The notes below the pieces were generated by a model. The model worked only from the letters and a program-made list of their open reading frames with translations. It was not told the DNA's origin and searched no databases. 64,000 nucleotides of DNA, from NCBI GenBank assembly GCA_913775525.1, contig CAJYLH010000034.1, positions 124,001 through 188,000 on the forward strand, given 5' to 3'. Source of the DNA: an uncultured Chryseobacterium sp. Lineage in GTDB: Bacteria > Bacteroidota > Bacteroidia > Flavobacteriales > Weeksellaceae. Shown in pieces: positions 53,124 through 62,280 of this stretch. The position numbers and the translations under genes were made by a program. Every line of letters starts with the position of its first letter. The stretch's first letter is position 1.

Positions 53124-53690
53124 CTATAGAAGACTGAAATTCAGCTTATAAAACAGTTTTTGTTTCCGATCAATTTCATAGGCATTTCGTAAGATGATAT
53201 AGATATTGGCAAGCGTCAGCAGGATTATGGTCATCGTGACGGAAGCATGGCCGAGCTTCAGAAAAACCACCAGCATAAAGATAACCGGTAAGAGGACGGA
53301 TAAAAAGATCTGGAGCGAAATGATCTGTTTTGCCAATGGGGATTTCTCTTTTAAACAAAACATCAGCAGTAACGGCAAAAGAAAATTGGCAACAGGAAAC
53401 CAGGCCACAGGGAGCGAAGAAAGATTGATTGTTTTAACGGCGGTATCATTTGCAGCTTCTGCTTTCTCCAGTATCGGAGACGGTTCATCATTTTTTATTT
53501 CCTCAGGTGCAGCCGGGACCAGTAAATCTTCTTCAATGTTGAGGCTGGAAGCCAATGTTTTCAGGGTATACCCTCTGGGAATAGTCCCTGATTCGATCCG
53601 CTGGATCGTCCTGACTGAAAGGCCGGACTTTACCGCCAGTTCTTCCTGTGTCAAATGCTGCGCTTCCCTGATTTTCTTTAATTCCGACAT
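53124..53690 (-). CDS. Membrane-anchored XRE-type HTH protein
   Basis: A 188-residue protein with a Cro/CI HTH at residues 1-60 (LTQEELAVKSGLSVRTIQRI, then ESGTIPRGYTLKTLASSL), an acidic linker, and a hydrophobic C-terminal half with about three or four membrane helices (WFPVANFLLPLLLMFCL onward). It may act as a membrane-tethered regulator. ATG at 53690 (MSELKKIREAQHL) is preferred to the start at 53711, which adds a hydrophobic leader. TACATTTG upstream (minus strand) could be its -7 element. Confidence 0.82.
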   Translation of the reverse strand: MSELKKIREAQHLTQEELAVKSGLSVRTIQRIESGTIPRGYTLKTLASSLNIEEDLLVPAAPEEIKNDEPSPILEKAEAANDTAVKTINLSSLPVAWFPVANFLLPLLLMFCLKEKSPLAKQIISLQIFLSVLLPVIFMLVVFLKLGHASVTMTIILLTLANIYIILRNAYEIDRKQKLFYKLNFSLL

Positions 53691-53780
53691 GAATAGAAAA
53701 ATAAAAAACAAATGTACAAATTCAAAAATTGTATTTTGAGGCCGGTGGAAACACCCCGTTGCTGAACTTCTTTACTCCTT

Positions 53781-54731
53781 CTATAAAATCAGCTTGTCCA
53801 GGTCCAGTAAAAGGTAGTTGATATTCTGGTTGATGGTCCTGGTAGCGGATTGCATCTGGTTAAGCATGGCTGCGCGGTTGTGCAGATCATCCGACCGGTA
53901 ATAGCCACCGTCCTTAAATATGACGGACTGGTCCGCTTTTTCCTGATCATCATCAAACTGATAATGAAGCCATCTTTCTTTCATGCTGCTGATGATGGAA
54001 TGCTTTTCTTTATTGGAAAATTTTTTCTCCGTATACATGTACCAGATAAAAGGAGGGAAATTGGGCGATTCTAGTTTTTCTTTCCATATATCCCTCAGCA
54101 GGTTCCTCTGGTGGATGAATTCTACCTTTTTTCCTTTAGGATTAAGGGTAGCAAGACCGAACCCGGCTCCCAGTACCCCACCACCAATATCAATGGCATT
54201 GCTCCACCCTCCGTCTTTCACAATTCCCCCGGCAATAGAAGTCGCAGCTCCGGCAACTATAGAATATAAGATCATCTTATTATTTCTGGACTGGTTCAGG
54301 TTATCCACATAATCCCCGATCTGTGCTACCCGTTCTCCCTCACAATCAAATTCTGCGGCTACGGCATCAAGCTCTGTCAGGGAAATGGTTATCTTACTGT
54401 TGATCCTGCTTTTAAGCTGGAGGATCTTTACCTGTGAGGTTAAAGAAGAATCTTTTTTAAGTTTGATGATGTCATACACCTCATCCAGATTATCCAAAGC
54501 ATTAAGGATCAATATACTTTGGTCTGAAAATATCCCTCTGAGCTGCTTATTGGCCAGCAGGATGGAATCTGAGTTATAGGAAGGGAGTTTATTGGAATAA
54601 TTGTATTGGAAGGGAGCTTTGCAGTAGCTGTCTCTCAGCGTAAGGATATTCTGCTTAATGGCCTGGTTTTTTTTAGACACACACGAGGTCAATAGGCTGA
54701 AAGCAAAAAAAATGTATAATAGTTTTTTCAT
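53781..54731 (-). CDS. Unknown lipoprotein with glycine-zipper segment
   Basis: A 316-residue lipoprotein (lipobox LLTSCVSKK, Cys17). It is helical and charged up to about residue 150. A glycine-rich hydrophobic stretch follows (ILYSIVAGAATSIAGGIV and AIDIGGGVLGAGFGLATL) resembling a glycine zipper, so it may insert in a membrane. The C-terminal part has WKEKLESPNFPPFIWYMYTE and ends in a helical tail. I do not recognise the family. It is not part of a visible operon. Confidence 0.75.
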   Translation of the reverse strand: MKKLLYIFFAFSLLTSCVSKKNQAIKQNILTLRDSYCKAPFQYNYSNKLPSYNSDSILLANKQLRGIFSDQSILILNALDNLDEVYDIIKLKKDSSLTSQVKILQLKSRINSKITISLTELDAVAAEFDCEGERVAQIGDYVDNLNQSRNNKMILYSIVAGAATSIAGGIVKDGGWSNAIDIGGGVLGAGFGLATLNPKGKKVEFIHQRNLLRDIWKEKLESPNFPPFIWYMYTEKKFSNKEKHSIISSMKERWLHYQFDDDQEKADQSVIFKDGGYYRSDDLHNRAAMLNQMQSATRTINQNINYLLLDLDKLIL

Positions 54732-54902
54732 AGATGTATTTTTATAATTATGCCACTGATTCCTCAGCCATAGCAGAATAGAGGTTTCATCTTCTTACTA
54801 CCGGTCCTTCTTTAATCTCTGCATTATGCATAACGAATATAATACAAATAAAAAAAATTTACCCTGCTCAGGGTAAATTTTTAAGGTATATTTAAGTAAG
54901 CC

Positions 54903-55337
54903 TTATTTGATATCGAGTAATTCCACTTCGAAAACCAGGGTGCTGTTCGGCCCTATTTCCTTGCTGATCTGCTGATCTCCGTAGGCAAGGTGCGGCGGAA
55001 TAATGAGTCTCCATTTACTTCCTACAGCCATCAGCTGAAGCGCTTCCGTCCATCCGGCAATCACCCTGTTCAGAGGAAAAGATGCCGGCTGACCTCTTTT
55101 TACGGAGCTATCGAAGATCTTCCCGGAAATAGTTGTCCCATGGTAATGGCATTTTACGGTAGATTTAGGACCAGGCTTGGCACCGTCTCCTTCCGTAATG
55201 ATCTCGTACTGCAGCCCGCTCGGCAAAGTAATCACAGATTCCCTTTTACCATATTCTTCCCTGTATTCATTTCCATCTTTGAGGTTTTTCTCAGCCTGTT
55301 CTTTTTTGCGCTTCTGTAATATATCGGATACTCCCAT
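54903..55337 (-). CDS. FKBP-type peptidyl-prolyl cis-trans isomerase
   Basis: A 144-residue isomerase. The N-terminal helix (residues 1-36, KKEQAEKNLKDGNEYREEYG) resembles the dimerising segment of FkpA/Mip proteins, but no signal peptide precedes it, so it is probably cytosolic. The FKBP domain has VKCHYHGTTISGKIFDSSVK, the FPLNRVIAGWTEALQLM active-site stretch and WRLIIPPHLAYGDQ. ATG at 55337 (MGVSDILQKRKK) is used; TATCTTTG at 55360-55353 is its -7 element. Confidence 0.92.
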   Translation of the reverse strand: MGVSDILQKRKKEQAEKNLKDGNEYREEYGKRESVITLPSGLQYEIITEGDGAKPGPKSTVKCHYHGTTISGKIFDSSVKRGQPASFPLNRVIAGWTEALQLMAVGSKWRLIIPPHLAYGDQQISKEIGPNSTLVFEVELLDIK

Positions 55338-55352
55338 TGCTGTTGTTTTTTG

Positions 55353-55360
55353 CAAAGATA
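55353..55360 (-). promoter_or_regulatory. -7 element for the FKBP isomerase gene
   Basis: TATCTTTG on the minus strand, 16 bp before the ATG at 55337; no -33 TTG at the usual distance. Confidence 0.45.
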
Positions 55361-55551
55361 CTTTTTATTGCCGTAAGATGGTGATCTGTTTTATTTTAAA
55401 TTATTAAACAGCAAATTGATGTCTGCGCTGACAAACAATCCCGTTTGACGATTAACCCATTCTCACAGGGACGCGAAATAATTTCAAAAATACTTAATAA
55501 TGGCTTAACATCCTATTCAGAACTTGGCGTTATTATTGGACTTAAAAACTG

Positions 55552-56550
55552 ATGCCAGAGCCGTTAAGATATAACAGGAAATTTGATGAACTGACAGAGA
55601 AGGAAAAGGTGCTTCTTGAAATCAACAAAAAGAGTATTGCAGATTTTGTAGAACAATCGTCATCTGTAAGCGATGTCAATTATGCCACCCGGAATGCCCA
55701 TGCTAAAACCTATGCCGTAGCCAAGGGAAGATTCCAGATTTCAGATCCTGTCCCGGAATTTTTGCAGCCTTTTTTTGATAAGAAAGAATATGATATCCGA
55801 GTAAGGCTTTCCAATGCCCATCCTAAAATAACGAAGAAGGGAAAAGATATTCCTGCTTATGGCTTTGCCGTAAAGATTATGAATGACCACGGAAGCACTA
55901 TTGCCAATTATCCTCTGGTCAACTTTCCGTTGTTCCCCATTAATTCTGTCAGTACTTTTCTGAAACTCTTCACATACATCAACCGGTCTTTCATAAAAAA
56001 ACTCAACCTGTTTGCAGCGGCAGCCCAGTTTCTAAAGGTGATGCCCTGTCTTTTTACGATACCGTTCCTCAAAAATGCAGTCCAGCTGATGATGAAGAAA
56101 AATCATTTTATGCTTTCTTTCAGTTATCATTCCGTAGGAACCTACCGGTTGGGTGACCATATGGCCAAAATAAAACTCGTTCCGAAGTCTGTAGAAAAAC
56201 ATTTCGGGAAATCAATGAAGCAGAGGCTTTCGGTTGAGGCTTATTTAACAGACCATAACCTTACTGCCGATGTCTATATCCAGCTTTGTTATGATCTGAA
56301 AAACCAGCCGGTTAACAGGCTGAATGTAGAATGGAAAAATTCACCCTTCATAAAAATCGGGGTAGTCAGCATAGATCAGGGTTCGCTGCTTGACCCGCGG
56401 GATTGCAGTAATGAACTACTTTCATTCAACCCATTTGAAAGCAAAAACGTTTTCCAGCCCGTAGGAAGGATACAGAGGCTCCGTGAAGAGGCCTATCAAG
56501 TTTCTGTACAGACGAGAAGAAAAATTAACAAACTCCTTCATGGGGTATAA
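55552..56550 (+). CDS. Catalase-fold protein, small form
   Basis: A 332-residue protein that appears to have the heme-catalase fold in reduced form. Hints are the early NAHAKTYAVAKGRFQI region, DIRVRLSNAHPKI (RxSN), GFAVKIMNDHGS, SFSYHSVGTYRLGDHMAKIK and near the C-terminus LLSFNPFESKNVFQPVG. Typical catalases are about 480 residues or more, so it lacks much of the wrapping and C-terminal domain, as in catalase-like proteins related to allene oxide synthase. I cannot confirm the catalytic His or proximal Tyr. It is a single gene with no clear operon. Confidence 0.6.
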   Translation: MPEPLRYNRKFDELTEKEKVLLEINKKSIADFVEQSSSVSDVNYATRNAHAKTYAVAKGRFQISDPVPEFLQPFFDKKEYDIRVRLSNAHPKITKKGKDIPAYGFAVKIMNDHGSTIANYPLVNFPLFPINSVSTFLKLFTYINRSFIKKLNLFAAAAQFLKVMPCLFTIPFLKNAVQLMMKKNHFMLSFSYHSVGTYRLGDHMAKIKLVPKSVEKHFGKSMKQRLSVEAYLTDHNLTADVYIQLCYDLKNQPVNRLNVEWKNSPFIKIGVVSIDQGSLLDPRDCSNELLSFNPFESKNVFQPVGRIQRLREEAYQVSVQTRRKINKLLHGV

Positions 56551-56625
56551 ATTTCTGTTCATGCAGGGGAATATTTACATATTCCAATCGCGGAAAAGCA
56601 CTGAAATCTGTTTAGTAAGATTTTT

Positions 56626-57039
56626 TTATCTGAATTTCCGTTCCTCTTCCGTGATCGCGACATCATTGATGCTTGCATATCGTTTGGCCATCAGTCCGTT
56701 TTCATCGAATTCCCAGTTTTCGTTTCCATAGGCTCTGAACCAATTTCCGTCTCCGGTCTGATACTCGTATTCGAAACGGACTGCAATCCGGTTTTCGATA
56801 TGTGCCCAATATTCTTTCCTGAGCTTATAATGATGTTCCTTTTCCCATTTTTTCTTCAGGAAAAGTATGATTTCTTCTCTTCCTGTAATAAATGTATCCC
56901 TGTTTCTCCATTCACTGTTTTCAGTGTACGCTTTTGAAACCTTCTCAGGATCGCGGCTGTTCCAGGCATCTTCTGCCATCTGGATTTTTTCCTTTGCCGT
57001 TTCTTTGGTAAACGGCGGAAGCGGATGTTTCTGTTCCAT
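56626..57039 (-). CDS. NTF2-like protein, DUF1348
   Basis: A 137-residue protein of the NTF2 fold. DUF1348 features are [35 protein letters not shown] and [20 protein letters not shown], with a [15 protein letters not shown] strand. No enzymatic function is proven for the family. It starts 3 bp after the stop of the TetR gene, so it is co-expressed with its likely repressor. Confidence 0.9.
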   Translation of the reverse strand: MEQKHPLPPFTKETAKEKIQMAEDAWNSRDPEKVSKAYTENSEWRNRDTFITGREEIILFLKKKWEKEHHYKLRKEYWAHIENRIAVRFEYEYQTGDGNWFRAYGNENWEFDENGLMAKRYASINDVAITEEERKFR

Positions 57040-57042
57040 GAT

Positions 57043-57570
57043 TTACGAAATTAAATGAGCAACTATATTTTTTGATTTTTCAATGAGTTCATTCGATCTG
57101 AATACCTGGCTTTCAATAATGCTGCTTTCAAAAAGCAGATAAATGTGATCTGAAAGGACATCATCTGTTAAAAGGCCTGAAAAATATTTTCTGAGATCAG
57201 ATTTATGGGATTGGATTATACTCAGGATCCGGGTATGACCTGTCGGGATCTCCGAAAGGATGTTAAGAAAGCTGCAGCCCCTGAAATTCTCCTTTTCATT
57301 CATATAGATTAAGAAATCAAAAGCCGTAAGTACTTTCGAAACGGCATTATGGGACTGACTTGAAAAATTCTGCATTTCACTGAACCAATACAGATGCCTT
57401 ACCTTCAGGAATTCGATGCATAAGTCTTCCTTAGATTTAAAGTGCTGGTAAAAACTGGCTTTAGCTACGCCCGCCTCGGCAATGATCTGGTTGATTCCTG
57501 TAGAGTTGTAGCCTTGCCCGGCAAACAAAACGAATGTTGTATCGAGAATTCTTTCCTTTGGAGATTTCAT
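57043..57570 (-). CDS. TetR/AcrR-family transcriptional regulator
   Basis: A 175-residue repressor. The HTH is GYNSTGINQIIAEAGVAKAS followed by FYQHFKSKEDL, and the C-terminal ligand-binding part is helical (FSEMQNFSSQSHNAVSKVL, SSIIESQVFRSNELIEK). It heads a two-gene unit with the DUF1348 gene. A 28-bp palindrome at 57607-57634, 36 bp upstream of the ATG, is the likely autoregulatory site. Confidence 0.93.
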   Translation of the reverse strand: MKSPKERILDTTFVLFAGQGYNSTGINQIIAEAGVAKASFYQHFKSKEDLCIEFLKVRHLYWFSEMQNFSSQSHNAVSKVLTAFDFLIYMNEKENFRGCSFLNILSEIPTGHTRILSIIQSHKSDLRKYFSGLLTDDVLSDHIYLLFESSIIESQVFRSNELIEKSKNIVAHLIS

Positions 57571-57606
57571 TGTCCTTTTCTTATAGGCAAAGAAAAATAA
57601 AATATC

Positions 57607-57634
57607 AAAACAGACAAACCTGTCTGTCTGTTTT
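57607..57634. promoter_or_regulatory. TetR operator candidate
   Basis: Arms AAAACAGACAAAC (57607-57619) and GTCTGTCTGTTTT (57622-57634) are complementary with one mismatch in 13 and a 2-bp centre. The ACAGAC/GTCTGT-type arms are common in TetR operators. Confidence 0.75.
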
Positions 57635-57656
57635 TCAATATTTTTCTCATAACAAA

Positions 57657-57681
57657 AGCCCCTGAAGTATTTTCAGAGGCT
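57657..57681 (-). terminator. Terminator after the TerC gene
   Basis: On the minus strand GCCTCTGAA (57680-57672) pairs with TTCAGGGGC (57666-57658) with one mismatch, with a T-rich stretch after it. Confidence 0.6.
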
Positions 57682-57704
57682 ATTATATGGTACAGAATTA
57701 GTTG

Positions 57705-58739
57705 TTAATGCGACTTTTCAGGGTTTGCTTTATCAGGAAACATAACAGAAAGGAGCACTGATATTACCAGGATACCGCCAACAATTCCCAATGAAACGGG
57801 CGACGGAATATGAATCCACGGTGCAATCAGCATTTTGATCCCGATGAAGGTAAGAATAACCGCCAGTCCGTAAGGCAGCTTGCTGAACATATGGATAAAA
57901 TTGGCCAATAGGAAATATAAGGACCTCAGTCCCAGAATGGCAAATATATTTGACGTATACAGGATGAAAGGATCATTGGAAATTGCAAAAATAGCCGGAA
58001 TGGAATCTACGGCAAACAGCACATCGGTAAATTCAATAACTGCTACGACCACCAATAACGGAGTTGCCATTTTCACACCATTCTGAACGGTAAAGAATTT
58101 ATCGCCCACATAGATATCAGACACTTTCCAGAACCTTTTGATAAGTCGTGCTCCGGGCGTATTGCTGTAATCTTCATCCTCGTTATCTTTTCCTCCGCCC
58201 CAGGATTTGATTCCTGCATACACCAGGAATATCCCGAACAAGGTCATTACCGCATTAATCTTAACGGGATGTCCGAAAATATCCATCTCCGGCAGATACG
58301 TTATATTGATCAGCCCGACTCCGGCAAAAATAAAGACCGCCCTGAAAATCAATGCTCCGATGATGCCCCAGAATAATACCTTGTGATGCAGGTAGCGCGG
58401 GACCTTAAAAAATCCGAATACCAGAATAAATACAAAGAGGTTGTCAACGGAAAGCGCCTTTTCTATCCAGTAAGCAGCCTGATACTGGGTGAATTTCTCA
58501 ATAGCCAAGGCGTGGCTTCCGGGACCTAAATCTGAATTATACACCCAGTATACAACGCCTGAAAACACCATAGACAGTGAGATCCACACCACAGACCATA
58601 TAGTAGCTTCCTTGGAAGAAACTTCATGGCTTTTTTTATTGAACACTCCCAGATCCAGGAGCAGCATAATGATCACAGTCACTGCAAACCCCCAGACCAG
58701 ACCGGGATGCAGCTCTAAAATACTTTGATGTTTGTCCAC
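57705..58739 (-). CDS. TerC/Alx-family integral membrane protein
   Basis: A 344-residue inner membrane protein with about nine helices. The TerC domain shows YWIEKALSVDNLFVFILVFGFF, then FAVDSIPAIFAISNDPFILYTSNIFAILGLRSLYFLL. The acidic residues in these helices are those thought to handle metal ions such as manganese in Alx/TerC proteins. The start is taken as GTG at 58739 (MDKHQSILELHPG); an ATG at 58799 would add a 20-residue extension not typical of the family. Its own terminator follows. Confidence 0.9.
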   Translation of the reverse strand: MDKHQSILELHPGLVWGFAVTVIIMLLLDLGVFNKKSHEVSSKEATIWSVVWISLSMVFSGVVYWVYNSDLGPGSHALAIEKFTQYQAAYWIEKALSVDNLFVFILVFGFFKVPRYLHHKVLFWGIIGALIFRAVFIFAGVGLINITYLPEMDIFGHPVKINAVMTLFGIFLVYAGIKSWGGGKDNEDEDYSNTPGARLIKRFWKVSDIYVGDKFFTVQNGVKMATPLLVVVAVIEFTDVLFAVDSIPAIFAISNDPFILYTSNIFAILGLRSLYFLLANFIHMFSKLPYGLAVILTFIGIKMLIAPWIHIPSPVSLGIVGGILVISVLLSVMFPDKANPEKSH

Positions 58740-59237
58740 TTTATATGTGCGTATGATATGATAAAAGCAATATTTGTACAGAAGTACAAATATTGCCATT
58801 TAATTTTTTATCTCGTTAATTTAAAAAGAATTCAGTAGCCCATTTTTTAAATGTAAAAATAATCCTTACCGACACGCCGATGACTTTCTGTAAGACATTT
58901 TTTCAGGATTTCTCAATTCTCTTCAAAGATAAAATTTTTAGCATTAAGTGCCCGATTTTTATACCATTTTTAAGATCAGTAATTGATGACGGGCTTTGTA
59001 CGATCATTATTTATAAACTATGATCAATTTCATACAACACCATCAAATAAGTGAATTTTTTAAATAGATTAATTATTTAATTAAAGAAATCAACATTATT
59101 AAATATTCAAAACAAAATAATTTAAACAATATAATATTTAAAACAAATGATATTAAAATAAATTTAATAGTAAATATTAGTATAATTTAACAATTTATCG
59201 TAAAATTGCCTCAGTTTTAAACATGTAAATAACTTTT
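58740..59237. other. Intergenic gap, about 500 bp
   Basis: Very A+T-rich, with long A/T-only stretches from about 59040 to 59200. It holds the divergent promoters of terC and the LamG gene. No ORF, repeat family or RNA gene was recognised. Confidence 0.5.
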
Positions 59238-60167
59238 ATGAAAAAAATCTCTATTCTTGCTTCATTAGCTATTTCGTTATGTGCTGCTGCACAAACTCCT
59301 AATTATGTACCGGCTTCAGGTCTGGTGGCATGGTGGGGGTTTAATGGCAATGCTAATGATTCCAGCTCTAACGGCAATACCCTGACGGTAAACAGCGCAA
59401 CCCTTACTGCTGACCGCAATGGAAATGCCAATTCAGCTTATGCATTCAATGGAACGACCAGCTACCTTACCACTAATGCACTTTCCTATGCTTTTTCTTT
59501 ATCAGGAGCGCATTCGATCTCTTTCTGGATGAAAAAATCAGGAAATACTGAGGGGGTAGCCCTGATGAGCGGGTCCAATACAGGCGGAAATTTTATCTGG
59601 CTTTTTCAGTGTGACACTACAAAATCAATTTACGGAACCAACAAACAGGGACAATCCTGGACATGGTTGAACGGGCCTGCTTATTCAACCACACAATGGG
59701 AGCATTATGTAGCGGTATACAATAACCAGAATATGCAGCTCTATAAAAACGGTGTTTCGGTAGGGACCGCAACCAATACGTATACTAATACTACCCAGGC
59801 TGCCATGCCATTATATATCGGCAGAGCGGTAAGCGGCGGTTATATTGCCGCCAGCATTGATGATGTGGGAATCTGGAACAGGGCATTAAATGCCACAGAA
59901 ATCAGCCAGCTGTATACAGGAGTATTATCCACAAAAGAAGTAAAGACCTCAACAGGAAGTATCGCACCCAATCCGGCCGGTGACTTTATCAGTGTTACTA
60001 TACCTTCCAAAGGCTCAAAAAGCTATATCATTACTGACATGAACGGAAGAAAAGTATTATCCGGTACAATTTCCAACAAAAAGAACGTACAGGTTTCAGA
60101 GCTTCAGAAAGGAAATTATATTATTGAAATAGAAGATGCACAGCCTGTGAAATTCATCAAAAAGTAA
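59238..60167 (+). CDS. LamG-domain protein with type IX sorting signal
   Basis: A 309-residue exported protein. The signal peptide is residues 1-19 (ending LCAAAQ). A LamG/concanavalin-like domain covers about residues 27-225 (LVAWWGFNGNANDSSSNGN, HSISFWMKKSGN, QWEHYVAVYNNQNMQLYKNG, SIDDVGIWNRALNATEI). The last 75 residues are a type A sorting domain (SIAPNPAGDFISVTI to PVKFIKK). It should therefore leave the cell by the type IX system (PorZ is encoded at 37086) and bind glycans or attach to the surface. No catalytic domain is present. Confidence 0.9.
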   Translation: MKKISILASLAISLCAAAQTPNYVPASGLVAWWGFNGNANDSSSNGNTLTVNSATLTADRNGNANSAYAFNGTTSYLTTNALSYAFSLSGAHSISFWMKKSGNTEGVALMSGSNTGGNFIWLFQCDTTKSIYGTNKQGQSWTWLNGPAYSTTQWEHYVAVYNNQNMQLYKNGVSVGTATNTYTNTTQAAMPLYIGRAVSGGYIAASIDDVGIWNRALNATEISQLYTGVLSTKEVKTSTGSIAPNPAGDFISVTIPSKGSKSYIITDMNGRKVLSGTISNKKNVQVSELQKGNYIIEIEDAQPVKFIKK

Positions 60168-60183
60168 CTTTCTTTATATAATC

Positions 60184-60215
60184 AGGAGCTGGCCTTATGG
60201 GTCAGCTCCTTTCTT
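60184..60215 (+). terminator. Terminator after the LamG gene
   Basis: Stem AGGAGCTG/CAGCTCCT (60184-60191 with 60203-60210) followed by a T-rich stretch. Confidence 0.75.
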
Positions 60216-60290
60216 ATTTACAGGAAAAAATTTCAGTGAAGAAACTAACCTTCAATAATGATCAGGGTTAGCATTCACTCCATTTCCAAA

Positions 60291-61829
60291 TTAGCTTTCC
60301 GGCATAACCTTATAGGTGGGATCTTCCTGAATATTGACATCGATCACCGCTTCGGCATTTTTCAGTATCCTGATACAATCCTCACTCAGATGCCTGAGGC
60401 GCACAATCTTGTTGTGTTCCCGGTAACGCTTTGAAATTTTATGTAAAGCATCAATAGCACTCATATCCGCAACCCTGCTTTCTTTAAAATCAATAATGAT
60501 TTCTTCAGGATCATTCTCCGGATCAAATTTTTCCGTAAATGCAGCAACAGATCCGAAAAAGAGCGGACCGTATATTTCATAATGCCTGATGCCGTTGTCA
60601 TCCGTATGTTTTCTTGCACGGATCCTCTTAGCATTATCCCAGGCGAAAACGAGTGCAGAAATTATCACGCCTATCAGGACAGCCAGGGCAAGGTTATGCA
60701 GCAGAATCGTAATCAGGGCAACGGTAATACCAACGAAAATATCAGATTTAGGCATTTTATTAACAATGCGTACGGATACCCACTGAAAAGTACTTACAGC
60801 AACCATCATCATAACCCCCACTAAAGCAGCCATAGGAATCATCTCAATAAAAGGCGCACCTACAAGAATGATCACAAGAATGGTAAGGGCAGCAATAATT
60901 CCTGAAAGCCTGCTTCTTGACCCGGCATTGAGATTAACAAGCGTCTGGGCCACCATGGCACAGCCTCCCATTCCGCCGAAAAAACCATTGGAAATATTAG
61001 CGACTCCCTGAGCGACAGATTCCCGGTCTGCATTCCCTTTGGTATTGGTAATTTCGTCTACCATAGAAAGTGTAAGCAGGGACTCTATAAGCCCTACTCC
61101 GGCCATAATCATTGCATAAGGAAAAATAATCTTAAGCGTATCCCATGAAACCGGGATCTGTGGAATATGAAAAGAAGGAAGGCTGCCGCTCACTGAAGCA
61201 ATATCGGAGACTGTTTTAGTATGGATGCCCGCAACAGCGACAAGACCGAAGACGATCAGAATCGCTACCAGTGATGCAGGAACGGCTTTGGTTATTTTCG
61301 GAAAAAACCAGACGATAGCTATAGTAAGTGCCGTTAATCCCGCCATAATATATAATGACATCCCCTGTAGCCATTTCACAGAACCATTACTGCCGGTGAT
61401 TTTGAACTGTTCTACCTGAGCCATAAAAATAATAACCGCCAGACCGTTCAGAAATCCATACATAACCGGCTGCGGAATCAGCCTTACAAATTTACCGAGC
61501 CTGAAAATACCGACCATCATCTGAAGGAGTCCCGCAAGGATTACGGTGGCCAGAAGGTATTGTATTCCATGAGACTGAATGAGTGCAATCAGCACCACGA
61601 TGGTAGCTCCGGCCCCTCCGGAAACCATTCCGGGCCGGCCACCCAAAATAGCGGTCACTAAGCCCATGATAAACGCAGCATACAGTCCGGTTAAGGGAGA
61701 GAGGCCTGCAAGGATGGCAAAGGACAAAGATTCAGGGATCATCGTCATGGCCACCGTGAGACCTGACAAAATTTCATTTTTGTAGTTGATTTTCCTGGAA
61801 AAATCGAATAAGGTAAAATCGGTTTTCAT
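60291..61829 (-). CDS. SulP-family inorganic anion transporter with STAS domain
   Basis: A 512-residue inner membrane transporter for sulfate, bicarbonate or related anions. The membrane part (residues 15-395) has AMTMIPESLSFAILAGLSP near the start, then GGRPGMVSGGAGATIVV and VANISNGFFGGMGGCAMV. The C-terminal STAS domain has EEIIIDFKESRVADMSAIDAL. The substrate is not set by these motifs. ATG at 61829 (MKTDFTLFDFSRK) is chosen over one at 61838. TACCTTTG at 61843-61836 (minus strand) is only 6 bp upstream, so the transcript may be nearly leaderless. Confidence 0.92.
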   Translation of the reverse strand: MKTDFTLFDFSRKINYKNEILSGLTVAMTMIPESLSFAILAGLSPLTGLYAAFIMGLVTAILGGRPGMVSGGAGATIVVLIALIQSHGIQYLLATVILAGLLQMMVGIFRLGKFVRLIPQPVMYGFLNGLAVIIFMAQVEQFKITGSNGSVKWLQGMSLYIMAGLTALTIAIVWFFPKITKAVPASLVAILIVFGLVAVAGIHTKTVSDIASVSGSLPSFHIPQIPVSWDTLKIIFPYAMIMAGVGLIESLLTLSMVDEITNTKGNADRESVAQGVANISNGFFGGMGGCAMVAQTLVNLNAGSRSRLSGIIAALTILVIILVGAPFIEMIPMAALVGVMMMVAVSTFQWVSVRIVNKMPKSDIFVGITVALITILLHNLALAVLIGVIISALVFAWDNAKRIRARKHTDDNGIRHYEIYGPLFFGSVAAFTEKFDPENDPEEIIIDFKESRVADMSAIDALHKISKRYREHNKIVRLRHLSEDCIRILKNAEAVIDVNIQEDPTYKVMPES

Positions 61830-61835
61830 TGGGTG

Positions 61836-61843
61836 CAAAGGTA
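61836..61843 (-). promoter_or_regulatory. -7 element for the SulP gene
   Basis: TACCTTTG on the minus strand, 6 bp before the ATG at 61829. No -33 TTG at the expected spacing. Confidence 0.4.
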
Positions 61844-62280
61844 AGGCTTACGAAATGATTTTCATCCTTGTTCTCTATTCACTGACCGGGTAGAGAACGA
61901 TCCAATGTTTCAATTTTTAATTAAAAAATCTTTTTTACAATATTTTATCATACATTATTTGGGTTTAATTTTTATTTTTTTAATTTTGAGACCAACAGAA
62001 GCTGAACAATGAAACTAATAAATCATGATACCGGAATACTTTATTATGCTGAGAAACATACAAATTATTCCTCATCCATAAAGATGAAAATGTAAAACAT
62101 TACAAGATTTAATAAATTTTCATAATAAAATCAGCTCATCAAAACCATCAGCATGAAAAAAAATATGTTAGATTTATATGATAAACCGGGAGTTTAACAG
62201 AAATAAATCTTACATTGAGTGGATTGGACTTAAAATAGGCCAGAATATTGATACAATTAACAAACAATTATCATCATATA
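61844..62280. other. Intergenic gap, about 440 bp
   Basis: A+T-rich spacer upstream of the paired HTH genes. A 28-codon ORF starts at 62009 but has no support. No promoter pair, repeat or RNA gene was recognised. Confidence 0.45.

Noticed and set aside
62009..62095. A 28-codon ORF in the gap before the paired HTH genes
   Set aside because: Too short and A+T-rich, with no promoter, signal peptide or known toxin-like pattern.
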